Shown here one piece after another: positions 6,633 through 6,706 of a DNA stretch of 6,706 nucleotides. The translations under genes were made by a program, and so were the position numbers. The notes below the pieces were generated by a model. That model made no database searches and had not been told where the DNA came from. It worked only from the letters and a program-made list of their open reading frames with translations. Every line of letters starts with the position of its first letter. Position 1 is the first letter of the stretch. The stretch lies in assembly GCA_003135995.1 (NCBI GenBank), contig PNBM01000241.1, forward strand, positions 1,271-7,976, read 5' to 3'. This DNA comes from Ignavibacteriota bacterium (lineage in GTDB: Bacteria > Bacteroidota > Ignavibacteria > Tepidaquicellales > Tepidaquicellaceae).

Positions 6633-6706
6633 ACCACTCGAAAACTCTTACTTAATTATTTATTAGATATTGGAGGAGTTGCCACCCTTAATAATTTATA
6701 TTCTCA
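6630..6706 (+). CDS. 5' end of a probable gene, possible winged-helix regulator or antitoxin
   Basis: An open frame starts at the ATG at 6630 and runs 25 codons plus two bases to the right edge; an in-frame stop at 6615 blocks earlier starts. The peptide starts MTTRK and continues LLLNYLLDIGGVATL, ending NNLYS. A helix followed by GGVAT and a second helix is what winged-helix domains of AbiEi-type antitoxins look like at their N-terminus (a leucine-rich helix, then GGVAT plus a leucine-containing helix), so such a regulator is a possible reading. In known AbiE systems the antitoxin binds inverted repeats at its own promoter, and one lies directly upstream here. There is no Shine-Dalgarno sequence; the leader before the ATG is almost all T and A. 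A good promoter at 6527-6556 supports the gene. Only 25 residues are visible, so the family call is weak and the gene itself is moderately supported. Confidence 0.5.
   Translation, partial: MTTRKLLLNYLLDIGGVATLNNLYS

Noticed and set aside
6632..6706. Apparent second copy of the structured element, because the stretch ending in ACCCTTAATAA resembles ACCCCTTAATAA in the palindrome.
   Set aside because: The similarity is patchy, no pairing arms are visible, and the same bases form an open reading frame with a plausible start and promoter.
1..6706. CRISPR array, tRNA, rRNA or insertion-sequence ends.
   Set aside because: No regularly spaced repeats, no tRNA-like cloverleaf and no transposase frame were found; only the 6365-6494 palindrome remains a possible MITE.

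Overview
The window looks like part of an anti-phage defence island from a low-GC bacterium. Four genes lie in a row on the minus strand: mod and res of a type III restriction-modification system, then hamA and hamB of a Hachiman system. hamB runs off the left edge. A likely plus-strand gene starts 77 bases before the right edge. The host cannot be named from the sequence. Base composition is strongly AT-rich, the candidate promoters are of sigma-70 type, and Shine-Dalgarno sequences are weak or absent before mod, res and hamA. That fits a low-GC proteobacterium at least as well as a Firmicute.

Layout from right to left along the minus-strand transcript. mod (6138-4570) is a beta-class adenine-N6 DNA methyltransferase. 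res (4565-2298) follows after 4 bases and is the SF2 helicase/PD-(D/E)XK nuclease subunit. A 96-base AT-rich gap without an obvious terminator separates res from hamA (2201-1407), a DUF1837-type nuclease. hamB (1401 to beyond base 1) starts 5 bases after the hamA stop and has its own AGGGA ribosome-binding site. Mod and Res should form a complex that methylates one strand of a short asymmetric site and cuts unmethylated DNA after ATP-driven communication between sites. HamA and HamB should form a separate helicase-nuclease sensor of damaged or phage DNA. The two systems may share read-through transcription, or hamAB may have its own promoter in the gap.

Bases 6139-6629 carry no convincing gene but are dense in structure. 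From left to right they hold a 10-bp inverted repeat in the mod leader, a weak mod promoter candidate, a plus-strand promoter candidate (TTGACC/TATAGT), a 130-base imperfect palindrome that begins where that promoter would start transcription, a good plus-strand promoter (TTGCCA-18-TATAAT), and a long inverted repeat ending at the ATG of the right-hand gene. The palindrome has a closing stem, one or two small hairpins and a long hairpin, an architecture that resembles retron msr-msd RNAs. No reverse transcriptase is visible in the window, so this stays a hypothesis. The visible N-terminus of the right-hand gene resembles the winged-helix start of AbiEi-type antitoxins, a low-confidence call from only 25 codons.
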